Positions 1 through 7,523 of a stretch of DNA of 64,000 bases are shown piece after piece (within the stretch, counting starts at the first letter, position 1; each line of letters opens with the position of its first letter). The notes beneath the pieces were generated by a model that did no database searches, was not told the origin of the DNA, and saw only the letters and a list, made by a program, of their open reading frames with translations. The DNA is from Sorangium cellulosum (lineage in GTDB: Bacteria; Myxococcota_A; Polyangia; Polyangiales; Polyangiaceae). A program made the translations under genes and the position numbers. The stretch covers positions 8,937,501 to 9,001,500 of the forward strand of contig NZ_CP012670.1 in assembly GCF_004135735.1 (NCBI RefSeq), given 5' to 3'.

Positions 1-372
1 CCCCCGCCCGCCGCGCCGGAGGCGCCCGCGCCGGTGCCGCCCGCGGAGACCGCCCCGACAGAGGCCGTCTCGACGACCGCCCCGGCAGGCGCCGCGCCGG
101 CGACCGCCCCGGCAGGCGCCGTACCCGCGACCGCCTCGACAGGCGCCGCGCCGGCGGCCGCCCCGACGGGGGCGGCGGGCGCGAAGGCCGCCGCGGCCCC
201 TCCGGAGCCGACGGTCCCGAGGAGCAACCACCCGCCACCCAGTCCAGACGAGGAGCCGGAGCCGGCGATCAGCCCGAGCGCGGCGACCTCGGCGCTCACG
301 AGCGCGAACTGCAAACCGCCCTATTACTTCGATGATCGCGGCATCAAGAAATACAAGCCTGAGTGTCTGTGA
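1..372 (+). CDS. C-terminal tail of a Ser/Thr protein kinase-like protein (5' end outside window)
   Basis: Only the last 123 codons are present, reading in frame from base 1. They are almost entirely Pro/Ala/Thr/Gly low complexity and end in a conserved block, C-x-P-P-Y-Y-F-D-D-x-G-I-K-K-Y-K-P-E-C-L. The kinase at 12013-13500 has the same architecture: an Ala/Pro-rich tail closing with C-x-P-P-F-x-I-D-x-x-G-x-K-R-Y-K-x-E-C-F, followed by a gene homologous to the one that follows here. By that analogy this is the extracytoplasmic tail of a membrane-anchored Hanks-type kinase. The catalytic domain is not visible, so the kinase assignment is inference. A GTG at 34 is an internal codon and probably not the start. 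The next gene overlaps the 3' end by about 40 bp. Confidence 0.6.
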   Translation, partial: PPPAAPEAPAPVPPAETAPTEAVSTTAPAGAAPATAPAGAVPATASTGAAPAAAPTGAAGAKAAAAPPEPTVPRSNHPPPSPDEEPEPAISPSAATSALTSANCKPPYYFDDRGIKKYKPECL

Positions 373-1288
373 GCGCCGAGGCGGCCGTGACGGCTCGCGT
401 TGCCAGCTCGCGCGGTGGGCTGCGCTCGCGGCCGGGTGTGCGACGCTCCTCGGCGCCGCGCCCGCCTGGACGCAGCAGCCGGCGCCCGAGGAGCGGGCGC
501 TCTGCGTCGAGGAGCACGAGACCGCGCAGGTGCATCTGCAGCAAAAGAAGCTCCGGGCGGCCCGCGAGGCGCTGCGCGGGTGCGCGCACGAGGGCTGCCC
601 GTCGGCGATCCGCGCGGACTGCAGCGAGTGGCTGCTCGCCGCCAACAGGGTCGCTCCCTCGGTCGTGCTCTCGGCCCGCACGGACGCGGGCGACCAGGCC
701 GACGTCCGCGTCTCGATGGACGGCGAGCTCCTCGCCTCGCGGCTCGACGGCAAGGCGATCGACGTCGATCCAGGCGAGCACGTGTTTCGCTTCGAGCTGC
801 CTCCCTATGAGCCCATCGAGCGGAGGGTCATCATCCTCGAGGGCGAGAAGGCGCGGGTCCTGTCCGTGCACTTCGGCGACGCGGCGGACGCGCGCCGGTC
901 ACCGCCGCCGCCCGCCCCGCGGCCGCCTGCGCCGGCCATCGAGGAGCGGCGCCCCGTGCCCGCCTCCGTGTACGCGCTGGGCGGGGTGGCGCTCGTGGGC
1001 GCCGGGGTCTTCACGGGGTTCGCGCTGACGGGCGCCTCCGAGCGCTCGTCCCTGCTCTCGCGCTGCGCGCCGTCCTGCACCGACGAGGAGGTGCGGCCGG
1101 TACAGCTCAAGTTCTTGATCGCGGACATCGCGCTCGGGACCGGGATCGCGGCGGCCGCCTCGGCGACCCTCCTCTTCGCGCTCCGTCCGACGGTGAGGGC
1201 CCCGGCGCCCTCCACGCCGCGCTCGATGTCGTTCTCGGTGGCCCCGCAGGCGTCGGGCGTCCTCGTCGGCTGGGGAGGTGCCTTGTGA
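332..1288 (+). CDS. PEGA/TPR-like envelope protein with C-terminal transmembrane segments
   Basis: A 318-aa protein. A hydrophobic signal-like stretch lies near residues 27-47, then a Cys-containing helical repeat region with C-x-E-E-H-E-T-A and R-A-D-C-S-E-W-L, then a PEGA-like beta segment (D-G-x-x-x-x-x-L-D-G-K-A and V-D-P-G-E-H-V-F-R-F-E). A Pro-rich linker follows, then two hydrophobic segments separated by a loop with a C-A-P-S-C pair. It is a clear paralogue of 13511-14401, which also follows a kinase. The likely role is an envelope partner of the kinase, but no function is proven. The only in-frame ATG found is 332, inside the kinase gene; this puts about 25 unusual residues before the signal, so the start is uncertain. 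The stop overlaps the GTG of the next gene (GTGA), indicating translational coupling. Confidence 0.72.
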   Translation: MIAASRNTSLSVCERRGGRDGSRCQLARWAALAAGCATLLGAAPAWTQQPAPEERALCVEEHETAQVHLQQKKLRAAREALRGCAHEGCPSAIRADCSEWLLAANRVAPSVVLSARTDAGDQADVRVSMDGELLASRLDGKAIDVDPGEHVFRFELPPYEPIERRVIILEGEKARVLSVHFGDAADARRSPPPPAPRPPAPAIEERRPVPASVYALGGVALVGAGVFTGFALTGASERSSLLSRCAPSCTDEEVRPVQLKFLIADIALGTGIAAAASATLLFALRPTVRAPAPSTPRSMSFSVAPQASGVLVGWGGAL

Positions 1289-2550
1289 CGTACCGCGCAG
1301 GTCGATGGTCCCGGGTCGTCGCGCCGTGCAGCGCGGTCGCCGCGCTCGTCGCGGCGGTCGGCGCATGCTCGCTGGCGATGGACATGGAGCCCCTCCAGGG
1401 CGGCGCGCCGGACGAGGCGCCGGGCGGGACGTGCGAAGGCGGGGAGAAGCGCTGTGATGGCCGCTGCGTGCCGACCAGCGACCCCGCGAGCGGGTGCAGC
1501 GCGGCGTCGTGCGCCCCGTGCGAGATCGCCCACGGGACGCCGGCCTGCGTCGCTGGCGGCTGCAGCGTCGGCGCGTGCGACCCGGGCTTCGACGACTGCA
1601 ACGACCGCGCGGCCGACGGGTGCGAGGTGGCCGTCTCCTCCGACCAGGCGCACTGCGGGTCGTGCGACAACCCATGTGCCGAAGGCCTGACCTGCACCGA
1701 CGGGGCGTGCAGCGATCCGAATTTCGTCGAAGAGTTCTGGGACGACCTGAACTACAGCGACCTCAACGACGTCAATCTGATCAAGAACGGCTGGGCCGTC
1801 CGCACGACGCCCGGCAAGCCCGGCGTCTCCGGCGCGACCTGGGACCCCTACATCGTCGAGTTCACCCCCGAGCACGGCAACGCCGACAATCGGGTGATCA
1901 CGGTCGTCGCCTCCACCGAGGGCTACCTGGGCAGCTCCACGCGGCACACCGAGGTCCACACCACCGACTACAGGTTCTTGCACGGCACCTACGCGGCGCG
2001 CATCTACTTCCTCGAGGCGCCGGAGACGGGGCCTGATACGGACAGCGCGGTCCAGTCGTTCTTCACCTTCGGCCCCTCCGCGGCGTCGGACGATCCCGAG
2101 CGCGGGTATGGGGGGATGAACGCCATGTATCTCCCCAACGGCGGGATGGAGCAGCCCGTCCAGACGATGCGCCTCACCACCCGGGGCATCTCCGATCCGA
2201 GCGCCATCACGTCGACCAGCGCGGTCATGGCGCAAGGCTGGCACACCATCGTCGTGACCGCGAGCAGCGCCACCCGCGAGATCACGTACTCCATCGACGG
2301 CGTGCGCGTGGCGACGCACCGGGACCTGCCGGATCTGAGCGTCTATCCGGAGGCCGCCATGCGGCTCGGGTTCAGCCTGTGGTTCATCGACGGCGAGCTC
2401 GACACCAGCGACAACACGCCTCGCACGTATTACCAGGTCATGGATTGGGTGTACCACGCCAAGGACAGGATACTGACCCGGGCGGAGGTCGAGCTCAAGG
2501 TCGCTGAGCTCCGCAAAGCGGAAGTCACCTTCAAGGACACCTTGCCGTAG
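1285..2550 (+). CDS. Lipoprotein with Cys-rich region and GH16/concanavalin-like domain
   Basis: A 421-aa protein starting with GTG inside the preceding stop codon. The signal sequence ends in a lipobox-like A-A-V-G-A-C around residue 28. Residues about 45-145 are Cys-rich, with G-G-E-K-R-C-D-G-R-C and C-G-S-C-D-N-P-C motifs typical of myxobacterial Stigma-type secreted proteins. Residues about 150-420 resemble the beta-sandwich of GH16/laminarinase-like proteins (Y-R-F-L-H-G-T-Y-A-A-R-I, then F-F-T-F-G, then G-W-H-T-I-V-V-x-x-S). I do not see a canonical GH16 E-x-D-x-x-E catalytic motif, so it may be a binding protein or a divergent enzyme. It ends a kinase/PEGA-like/lipoprotein set, as does the lipoprotein at 44905-46041. 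Confidence 0.68.
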   Translation: MTYRAGRWSRVVAPCSAVAALVAAVGACSLAMDMEPLQGGAPDEAPGGTCEGGEKRCDGRCVPTSDPASGCSAASCAPCEIAHGTPACVAGGCSVGACDPGFDDCNDRAADGCEVAVSSDQAHCGSCDNPCAEGLTCTDGACSDPNFVEEFWDDLNYSDLNDVNLIKNGWAVRTTPGKPGVSGATWDPYIVEFTPEHGNADNRVITVVASTEGYLGSSTRHTEVHTTDYRFLHGTYAARIYFLEAPETGPDTDSAVQSFFTFGPSAASDDPERGYGGMNAMYLPNGGMEQPVQTMRLTTRGISDPSAITSTSAVMAQGWHTIVVTASSATREITYSIDGVRVATHRDLPDLSVYPEAAMRLGFSLWFIDGELDTSDNTPRTYYQVMDWVYHAKDRILTRAEVELKVAELRKAEVTFKDTLP

Positions 2551-2612
2551 GATGGATGGCCGTTGTCACGGCCCCCCTGGTCCAGCCCGCGGGCGCCAGG
2601 CGGCGTCGCCCC

Positions 2613-2975
2613 TCACCGGCTGGTGCCCGTGCCAGAGCGTGGGGGCTGGCTGGCGGGGGGCATGCTCGTGCCAGGGCCCGCGGACTGGCTGGCGGGGGGC
2701 ATGCTCGTGCCAGGGCCCGCGGGCTGGCTGGCGGGGGGCATGCTCGTGCCAGGGCCCGCGGGCTGGCTGGCGGGGGGCATGGAGGAGGTCTGCTTCCGCT
2801 TCGCCCAGCACGTCGGGCAGCGCCATACCATCAACTTGTTTCCGCGCGCGTCGAGCTCGCGGGTGAGGCGCCAGCCATATTGCGCGCTGATGAGCGTGTA
2901 ATTCGTGGAGGTCTGGGGCGACCACACCCCGCAGCCGACGCACTGGTGACTCTTGGGAGCATCGGACTCGGCCAT
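2613..2975 (-). CDS. Small zinc-ribbon protein with tandem-repeat tail
   Basis: A 120-aa protein. The ATG at 2975 is preceded by a good ribosome site (GAGGAAAGG, about 8 nt away). Residues 12-15 (C-V-G-C) and 53-56 (C-P-T-C) form a four-Cys zinc-ribbon-like fold around about 37 residues containing Y-G-W-R-L-T-R-E-L. From residue 65 the protein becomes four near-identical 13-residue repeats (S-M-P-P-A-S-Q-P-A-G-P-G-T), encoded by exact 39-bp DNA repeats. No signal peptide or membrane segment is seen, so it is probably cytoplasmic. The family is not recognised; nucleic-acid or protein binding is the usual guess for a ribbon. Repeat copy number may vary between strains. Confidence 0.6.
   Translation of the reverse strand: MAESDAPKSHQCVGCGVWSPQTSTNYTLISAQYGWRLTRELDARGNKLMVWRCPTCWAKRKQTSSMPPASQPAGPGTSMPPASQPAGPGTSMPPASQSAGPGTSMPPASQPPRSGTGTSR
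2643..2783. repeat. 39-bp tandem repeat (about 3.6 copies)
   Basis: Direct repeats with a 39-bp period containing GGCTGGCTGGCGGGGGGCAT, differing by one or two bases. They encode the 13-residue repeat tail of the minus-strand zinc-ribbon protein. The period is a multiple of three, so copy-number change keeps the frame. Confidence 0.9.
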
Positions 2976-3297
2976 GGGTCGCTCGCCTTTCCTCGCCGCT
3001 TCAGGATAGCCTCTCCGCCCCTCCCTCGGAAGGGGGGTTCGTTCCAGGCGGTCCAGAGCGGCGCCCCGGGTCAGCACCGACCAGAACCGTGATGTGTGCG
3101 ACCAGCGAGCCCTCTGCGGGCGAATCGTCCAGCCGTATACGTTGAAGGCGAAGAAGCTCCGTCTGGCTGGACACCGTGAGGCGGGCCGCCTGGCGGCCCG
3201 GCCCAGGCGCGCTGGCCAGCGGCGCCCCGCGCGGCGGGCGGCCAGGCGCCCTCGCGCCTGCGCGCCCGCGCGGCGGACCACCGATGCGGAGTCGGTC
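2976..3297. other. Intergenic stretch, no gene recognised
   Basis: Lies between the start of the zinc-ribbon gene and the stop of the GH18-like gene, both on the minus strand. It should hold the promoter of the zinc-ribbon gene. The half at 3180-3290 is extremely GC-rich with short GGCGGCC-like runs. No convincing ORF, terminator or repeat was seen. Confidence 0.5.
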
Positions 3298-4434
3298 TCA
3301 CTGCCTGACGAGCGGCCCGACGCGGTTGGCGAAAGGCCACCCGAGGCCCTCATCCGTGTGGATCTGCCAGTCGAACGCCCCGCGGAGCGTCGGGTGGTTT
3401 CTCTCGAGCTGATTCCACGTGGGGATCGCCTCGTCGATCGACATGTAGTTCGGCTGGTCCCAGATCCCGAACCCCACGACGACGTGCCTCGGACCGAGCA
3501 GCGACACCCACTCGTCGACGCTGTCCACGATGTAGGACTGCTGGTCGAGGTCGGGCCCGTCGTAATACTGCGGGGCCGCGTAATCCATCGCGCCGGCCTG
3601 CACCATCGCCTCGCAGAACGCCTTGTCGCGCTGGTTCCAGGGGGCCGGTGGCGCGGTGATGATGAAGCCGGGGAAGCGCCGCTTCAGCTCCAGGCTCATC
3701 CAGATCATCTCGGCGGTGTCGGGGGCCTGGTCGGCCTCGAAGGTGTTCCAGTCGAGGCCGTCGAACCCGCCCAGGCTGTTGTAAATCCCGACCACGCTGT
3801 CGACGAACGTCTGCGATTTCTGGCGGTCCGGGAAGCTCATCCCGGCGCCGGCGCCGCCCACGGAGAGGATGATCTTGCGGCCCTGGTGGGTCCGCGCATA
3901 CTGGATGTCGGCCTTGAGGTGCGTGGCCGCCCCGCGGCCGTCGCCCGGCGGCGTCCAGGTGACGGCCCCCGTGGTGCCGGGCGGCCCGCCCACGGGCTTC
4001 GCGGCGAAGAGGTAGATCACGTTGTAGTTGCTGTTGACGTCCCGGATGCGGACCGGCGATAGCGTCCAGTTGGGGTAATAGCCGGCGACCACCTTCTCCG
4101 GGAGCCCGCCGCCGGGGCCAGGGGCGGGATCGGGATCAGGGCCGTCGGCGCAGCCGGAATACGGCTCCCAGAAGTACGTGCTGACCGTCGGGATGTAGCC
4201 GGGGTTGCCGTGCTCGGCGATGTACGCCGATCCCTGATAGTTCACGACCGTGCCCACGTCGTACCACTGGCCCTCTCGCCACTCCGGAGAGCCCGCGCAC
4301 ACGGCCGCTTCGTCGTGCCCCACGTCGACCTCTTCGTGCGACGCGCCGGCGCCGAGGCATCCGGCCCCGCTCGTGGCGAGGGCGACAAGCAGAAGCGACA
4401 AGCTGGAAGCAGTGACAGTCGAATCAAGCATCAT
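3298..4434 (-). CDS. Secreted GH18-like lipoprotein with chitin-binding module, altered active site
   Basis: A 378-aa protein; start at the ATGATG at 4434/4431, with a purine-rich site (AGGAAGAGGAA) upstream. It has a signal peptide and lipobox S-G-A-G-C (C26). Residues about 45-93 form a CBM5/12-like carbohydrate-binding module (W-R-E-G-Q-W-Y, then V-V-N-Y-Q-G-S-A-Y, ending in an aromatic F-W-E-P-Y). A Pro/Asp linker leads to a GH18 TIM-barrel-like domain at about 112-378 (V-V-A-G-Y-Y-P-N-W; K-I-I-L-S-V-G-G; Y-A-A-P-Q-Y-Y-D). The active-site loop reads D225-G-L-D228-W-N230-T-F-E233 rather than DxxDxDxE, so the third Asp is Asn and the Glu is displaced by one. It may be a variant subgroup or a non-catalytic chitin binder. 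The product would act outside the cell on chitin-like polymers. Confidence 0.82.
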   Translation of the reverse strand: MMLDSTVTASSLSLLLVALATSGAGCLGAGASHEEVDVGHDEAAVCAGSPEWREGQWYDVGTVVNYQGSAYIAEHGNPGYIPTVSTYFWEPYSGCADGPDPDPAPGPGGGLPEKVVAGYYPNWTLSPVRIRDVNSNYNVIYLFAAKPVGGPPGTTGAVTWTPPGDGRGAATHLKADIQYARTHQGRKIILSVGGAGAGMSFPDRQKSQTFVDSVVGIYNSLGGFDGLDWNTFEADQAPDTAEMIWMSLELKRRFPGFIITAPPAPWNQRDKAFCEAMVQAGAMDYAAPQYYDGPDLDQQSYIVDSVDEWVSLLGPRHVVVGFGIWDQPNYMSIDEAIPTWNQLERNHPTLRGAFDWQIHTDEGLGWPFANRVGPLVRQ

Positions 4435-4555
4435 GACAAGAATTCCTCTTCCTGGCAGCAACGCTGGACAGGCGGCGGTCACTCTAGCTGTTGCAGCGTG
4501 GCCGCGCCGTTGACGATCCGGTGACTGCACACGGGGCGGGATCGCCGGGGCGATC

Positions 4556-5980
4556 TCACGGGCAGAACGTGACCTCGAAGGTCGTCTCCGACGGGCAGTT
4601 GTGCAGCCCGGCGGCGTCGTCGTAGGCGAAGCTGTAGGTCGTCGGCGCCATCTGCCCCATGACCTTCACGTAATCGGTGTGCACGACGCTGAGCGGATCG
4701 CTCGCGTCGTTGCACATCGGCGAGTCCATGCACCCGCGCTCGACCGTGCACTGGCCGCTCGCGGGGTCGATCGGCGTCGGACAGCACAGGTGCACGCCCG
4801 GGTCCTCGCTCTCCGAGCGCCCGTACCCCCACGGGGCCGGGTAGTTCCACTTCTTGCACGGCGACAGGCACCCGATCGTGCGCCCGGCGGCGTCCCTGAT
4901 GCGGAGATCGGCGTGAGCGAGCGCCGGGAACCGGCCGCCGCCGCTCAGGTCCTCGTCGCTCGGGCACCGGTCGAGCGACAGGTGGGAGGCGTCGGACGTG
5001 ACGCAGTTCCCGGTCTCGGCCCCCTTCCCCCTCGGGACGATCTTGAACGGCAGCGTGTAGCCGTCGACCTGGCTCGCGTTGTACCAGGTGTCCGCCGCCC
5101 CGCCCTTCGGGGCGAACGTGGCCTCGAACTTGGAATCGACGGGCGGCTGGCACCCGCCGGCGGGGCACGGCGCGACGCTGTCGCCGATCGTGCAGTTGCG
5201 CCCGGAGGCGTCACAGCCGACCTTCGGCCAGAAGCGCGTCGCGCTCACGCCGGCGTCCGGGATGTCGTAGTCGTGGTGCTGCCCCCGGGTGAGCCGGATG
5301 TTCTGCGGGTCCGAGACGTTCCCCGAGTGCGCGATCCAGATCGGCTCCGCGCACTGGCTCCTGATCCTGAGGCGCGTCGGCAGCGGGCCGCTGTCGCCGA
5401 CCGGGCCGCCCGTGGAGCCGCCGCCGTCGCTCACCCTGTCGAGCGTCCACTTCTGGTTGTCGCGGCCCTCGTAGGTGTACTGGACGATCGGGGTCCCGTC
5501 GTCCGGCCTGCCCCAGTAGAGGTCCAGCGCCATCGCGGGGTTGTGGCGCGGGTGGAGGCTGAAGTGGGCGCCGCCCCGGTTCGTGATCTGGAACTGCTGG
5601 TTGTGCCCCCCGCGGTAATCATACTGGATGATGTCCGCGTTCTGCGCTCGGCTCGCGTCCTTGACGTCGATCGCCTTGTTGCTGTTGATGTTGACGAGGC
5701 TGTACCTCGTGCCATCGATGGAGGTGAGCCGGAACTTCTGCGCGTCCGTCCCGTTGCAGGTCCACTGCTGCACCTTCGCGCCGTTCGCCTTGCTGCTGCG
5801 CGGGATGTCGAGGCACTTGTTGGTCGCGACCGACCGGATGACATAGATGCCGTCGGACACGCTCGACACGACCGCGGCCTCGGGGTCGTCCTGCACCTGC
5901 TCGCCGGGGAGCTCCGCGTCGACGGCCATGCATGCGCCCAGCAGAAGAAAGAGAGAACCACAGGTGACTCTTCGGATCAT
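4556..5980 (-). CDS. Secreted ricin-type lectin / thaumatin-like fusion lipoprotein
   Basis: A 474-aa protein; ATG at 5980 with GAGGGGAG just upstream. The signal peptide has lipobox L-L-L-G-A-C (C17). Residues about 45-175 form a ricin-type beta-trefoil (CBM13) with repeated Q-x-W/F signatures such as K-V-Q-Q-W-T-C and D-N-Q-K-W-T-L. After a Gly/Ser linker, residues about 195-474 are thaumatin-like: T-R-F-W-P-K-V-G-C, V-D-G-Y-T-L-P-F-K-I, G-C-L-S-P-C, and the terminal Y-S-F-A-Y-D-D and F-E-V-T-F-C-P, with many Cys for disulfides. Thaumatin-like proteins are best known as plant antifungal or glucan-binding proteins, so a role in attacking fungal walls is a reasonable inference beside the GH18-like gene. 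Confidence 0.87.
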   Translation of the reverse strand: MIRRVTCGSLFLLLGACMAVDAELPGEQVQDDPEAAVVSSVSDGIYVIRSVATNKCLDIPRSSKANGAKVQQWTCNGTDAQKFRLTSIDGTRYSLVNINSNKAIDVKDASRAQNADIIQYDYRGGHNQQFQITNRGGAHFSLHPRHNPAMALDLYWGRPDDGTPIVQYTYEGRDNQKWTLDRVSDGGGSTGGPVGDSGPLPTRLRIRSQCAEPIWIAHSGNVSDPQNIRLTRGQHHDYDIPDAGVSATRFWPKVGCDASGRNCTIGDSVAPCPAGGCQPPVDSKFEATFAPKGGAADTWYNASQVDGYTLPFKIVPRGKGAETGNCVTSDASHLSLDRCPSDEDLSGGGRFPALAHADLRIRDAAGRTIGCLSPCKKWNYPAPWGYGRSESEDPGVHLCCPTPIDPASGQCTVERGCMDSPMCNDASDPLSVVHTDYVKVMGQMAPTTYSFAYDDAAGLHNCPSETTFEVTFCP

Positions 5981-6237
5981 AGGAAGCTCCCCTCGAAGTG
6001 CGGGTGACGCGCCGGAACGGCGTCGGTTCCGGGCGATCGCCGCGTGGCGTGGTATCGCCGCGGGCCTCCGGCATGGAGGGCCGCGCGGCCGCTGCGAGGG
6101 AGCGCAGGAGCAGGAGACGTGCCACGGGACCGCGGTGCGGGGTGGGAGGAGGGATCCGGGCTGCCCGGCAGGACGTCTCGACGGGTTGCCCGGCCCCCGA
6201 ATCGATGTGGAATCGGTGACGAACAGCGCCGGAGGGT

Positions 6238-6335
6238 GATCCCGGAGATCACCCTCCGGCGATCCGGAGGATCGCCCTCCGAGGATCCGGAGGATCGCCC
6301 TCCGAGGATCCGGAGGATCGCCCTCCGAGGATCCG
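6238..6335. repeat. 23-bp tandem repeat with internal inverted repeat
   Basis: Three exact 23-bp units (6261-6283, 6284-6306, 6307-6329), flanked by a diverged copy on the left and a partial one on the right. Each unit holds the near-palindrome GGAGGATCGCCCTCC, so each can form a hairpin. It abuts the transposase scrap at 6330-6409. Confidence 0.9.
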
Positions 6336-6409
6336 CTCCGCTCCCATCGCTCCACCCGCGCGGCCCACGCCCCCCTCATCGCCATCGCTGCCTCCTTCGC
6401 GATGCGCAC
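6330..6409 (-). pseudogene. Remnant of an IS66-type TnpA-like N-terminus
   Basis: From a GTG at 6409 the minus strand reads about 27 residues including A-W-A-A-R-V-E-R-W-E-R-S-G. This resembles the start of IS66-family accessory HTH proteins (W-x-x-R-V-x-x-W-x-x-S-G-L-S-A). The similarity stops where the 23-bp repeats begin. No transposase body or terminal repeats were seen. The match is short and from memory, so it is only tentative. Confidence 0.35.
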
Positions 6410-6468
6410 GGGGAGCCGGCGCCGCGCCGACGCTCACGCGAGGGCGCAAGAGGACGCTCTTCGGGCGG

Positions 6469-7437
6469 TTACCCCGTCGATGCGCAGGCCTTTGCGTTCG
6501 GCAGGAGAAGGCAGCGCACCTCCGGCGCCTCGTTCCAGACATCGGTCACGGCGCTGAGCGGCAGGCTCTTGAACGGTGCACGAAAGCCGGCCGCCGGGGC
6601 CGCTGCCAGCAGCTCGCCGGCCCCGGCCAGGAGCTCCTTCACGGGGACGCTTCCGATACCGCTACCGATGAGCTCGAGCCCCGTGCTGCGCAGCATGTCA
6701 CCTCGGATCGGGATCTCGTCACCCGCCATGGTCCCGAGCTGAACGAAGCGCAGGCGTGGCTCGCCAGCCCTGGACCCACGGTCCTTCGTCGCCGCCCGGA
6801 GAACGCGGACAGCCGGCTCGCCCCACACGAAGTCGAGCACGACGTCGACGCCTTGATCGAATTGATCCCGCAACGCTCGATCCGCGTCACCGTCAAAGGC
6901 AATTTTCACGTCGGCATCGAGTCGGTCGAGCTTCACCTTGTCACGACCGACAGCGATCACCTTGCCCGCTCCGAAGTAACGGGCGGTTTGAATTGCCATG
7001 CCCCCTGCCGCGCCCGTCGCGCCGTTCACGAGCACCGTGTCGCCCTTCTGGAGGAGCGCCCGGCGTGACAGCGCAATCCAGGAGGCGAGCCCCGCCGTCG
7101 CGATCGCTGCGGCCTGCTCGTCGGAGAGCATGTCGGGCACCGGCACGATCATGCCGTTCAGCGCGAGCGCCTTCTCGGCCATCGAGCCGAAGGGCGCCTT
7201 TGGAAACAGGAAGTAGACACGCCTCCCCAGAGCGTCTGTGCCGACACCATCGACGCCAGGGACGAAGCCGCCGCTCTTTCCGCTCGCATAGTGCCTGCCC
7301 GAGGCCAGGCCCTTGACGATGGGGCTGAGCGGAGCGGCATGTACCGTCACCACGATCTCACCGTCGCCGGGCTCCGGCTCACGGAAGTCGCCATAGGACG
7401 GCGGGACACCAAGCGCATGTACGATCGCGGCCTTCAT
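6469..7437 (-). CDS. Quinone-oxidoreductase-like medium-chain dehydrogenase (MDR superfamily)
   Basis: A 322-aa cytoplasmic protein; ATG at 7437 is chosen over a GTG three codons upstream because the protein then begins M-K-A-A-I-V. It has the MDR GroES-like N-terminal fold and an NADPH-binding Rossmann domain with V-N-G-A-T-G-A-A-G-G-M-A around residue 140. The Cys/His set for catalytic or structural zinc is absent, so it belongs to the zinc-free quinone-oxidoreductase type. The reaction would be NAD(P)H-dependent reduction of a quinone or enone; the substrate is unknown. It is transcribed divergently from a LysR-type regulator with about 190 bp between them, the classic layout for a regulator and its target. 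Confidence 0.85.
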   Translation of the reverse strand: MKAAIVHALGVPPSYGDFREPEPGDGEIVVTVHAAPLSPIVKGLASGRHYASGKSGGFVPGVDGVGTDALGRRVYFLFPKAPFGSMAEKALALNGMIVPVPDMLSDEQAAAIATAGLASWIALSRRALLQKGDTVLVNGATGAAGGMAIQTARYFGAGKVIAVGRDKVKLDRLDADVKIAFDGDADRALRDQFDQGVDVVLDFVWGEPAVRVLRAATKDRGSRAGEPRLRFVQLGTMAGDEIPIRGDMLRSTGLELIGSGIGSVPVKELLAGAGELLAAAPAAGFRAPFKSLPLSAVTDVWNEAPEVRCLLLPNAKACASTG

Positions 7438-7511
7438 GCTGAACACTCCAAGCGATGAGCGCGGCCGCGCCGTGTCGGCGACGACCGAGCCCGTGTTGCC
7501 CGAACCCCCGC

Positions 7512-7523
7512 GATGACGTCATC
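7512..7523. promoter_or_regulatory. 12-bp perfect palindrome in the oxidoreductase/LysR intergenic region
   Basis: GATGACGTCATC is a perfect palindrome about 75 bp upstream of the oxidoreductase start and about 100 bp upstream of the LysR start. Its place in a divergent regulator/target gap makes an operator role plausible. No binding data support this. Confidence 0.35.

Larger units (their letters stand above)
5981..6468. other. Gene-free stretch with repeat array and transposase scrap
   Basis: Contains the presumed promoter of the lectin/thaumatin gene at its left, a 23-bp palindromic repeat array (6238-6335) and a fragment resembling the N-terminus of an IS66-type accessory protein (6330-6409, minus). 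Nothing else was recognised. Confidence 0.5.

Noticed and set aside
6469..7437. Zinc-dependent alcohol dehydrogenase
   Set aside because: The Cys/His zinc ligands of that subfamily are absent; the sequence fits the zinc-free quinone-oxidoreductase branch.
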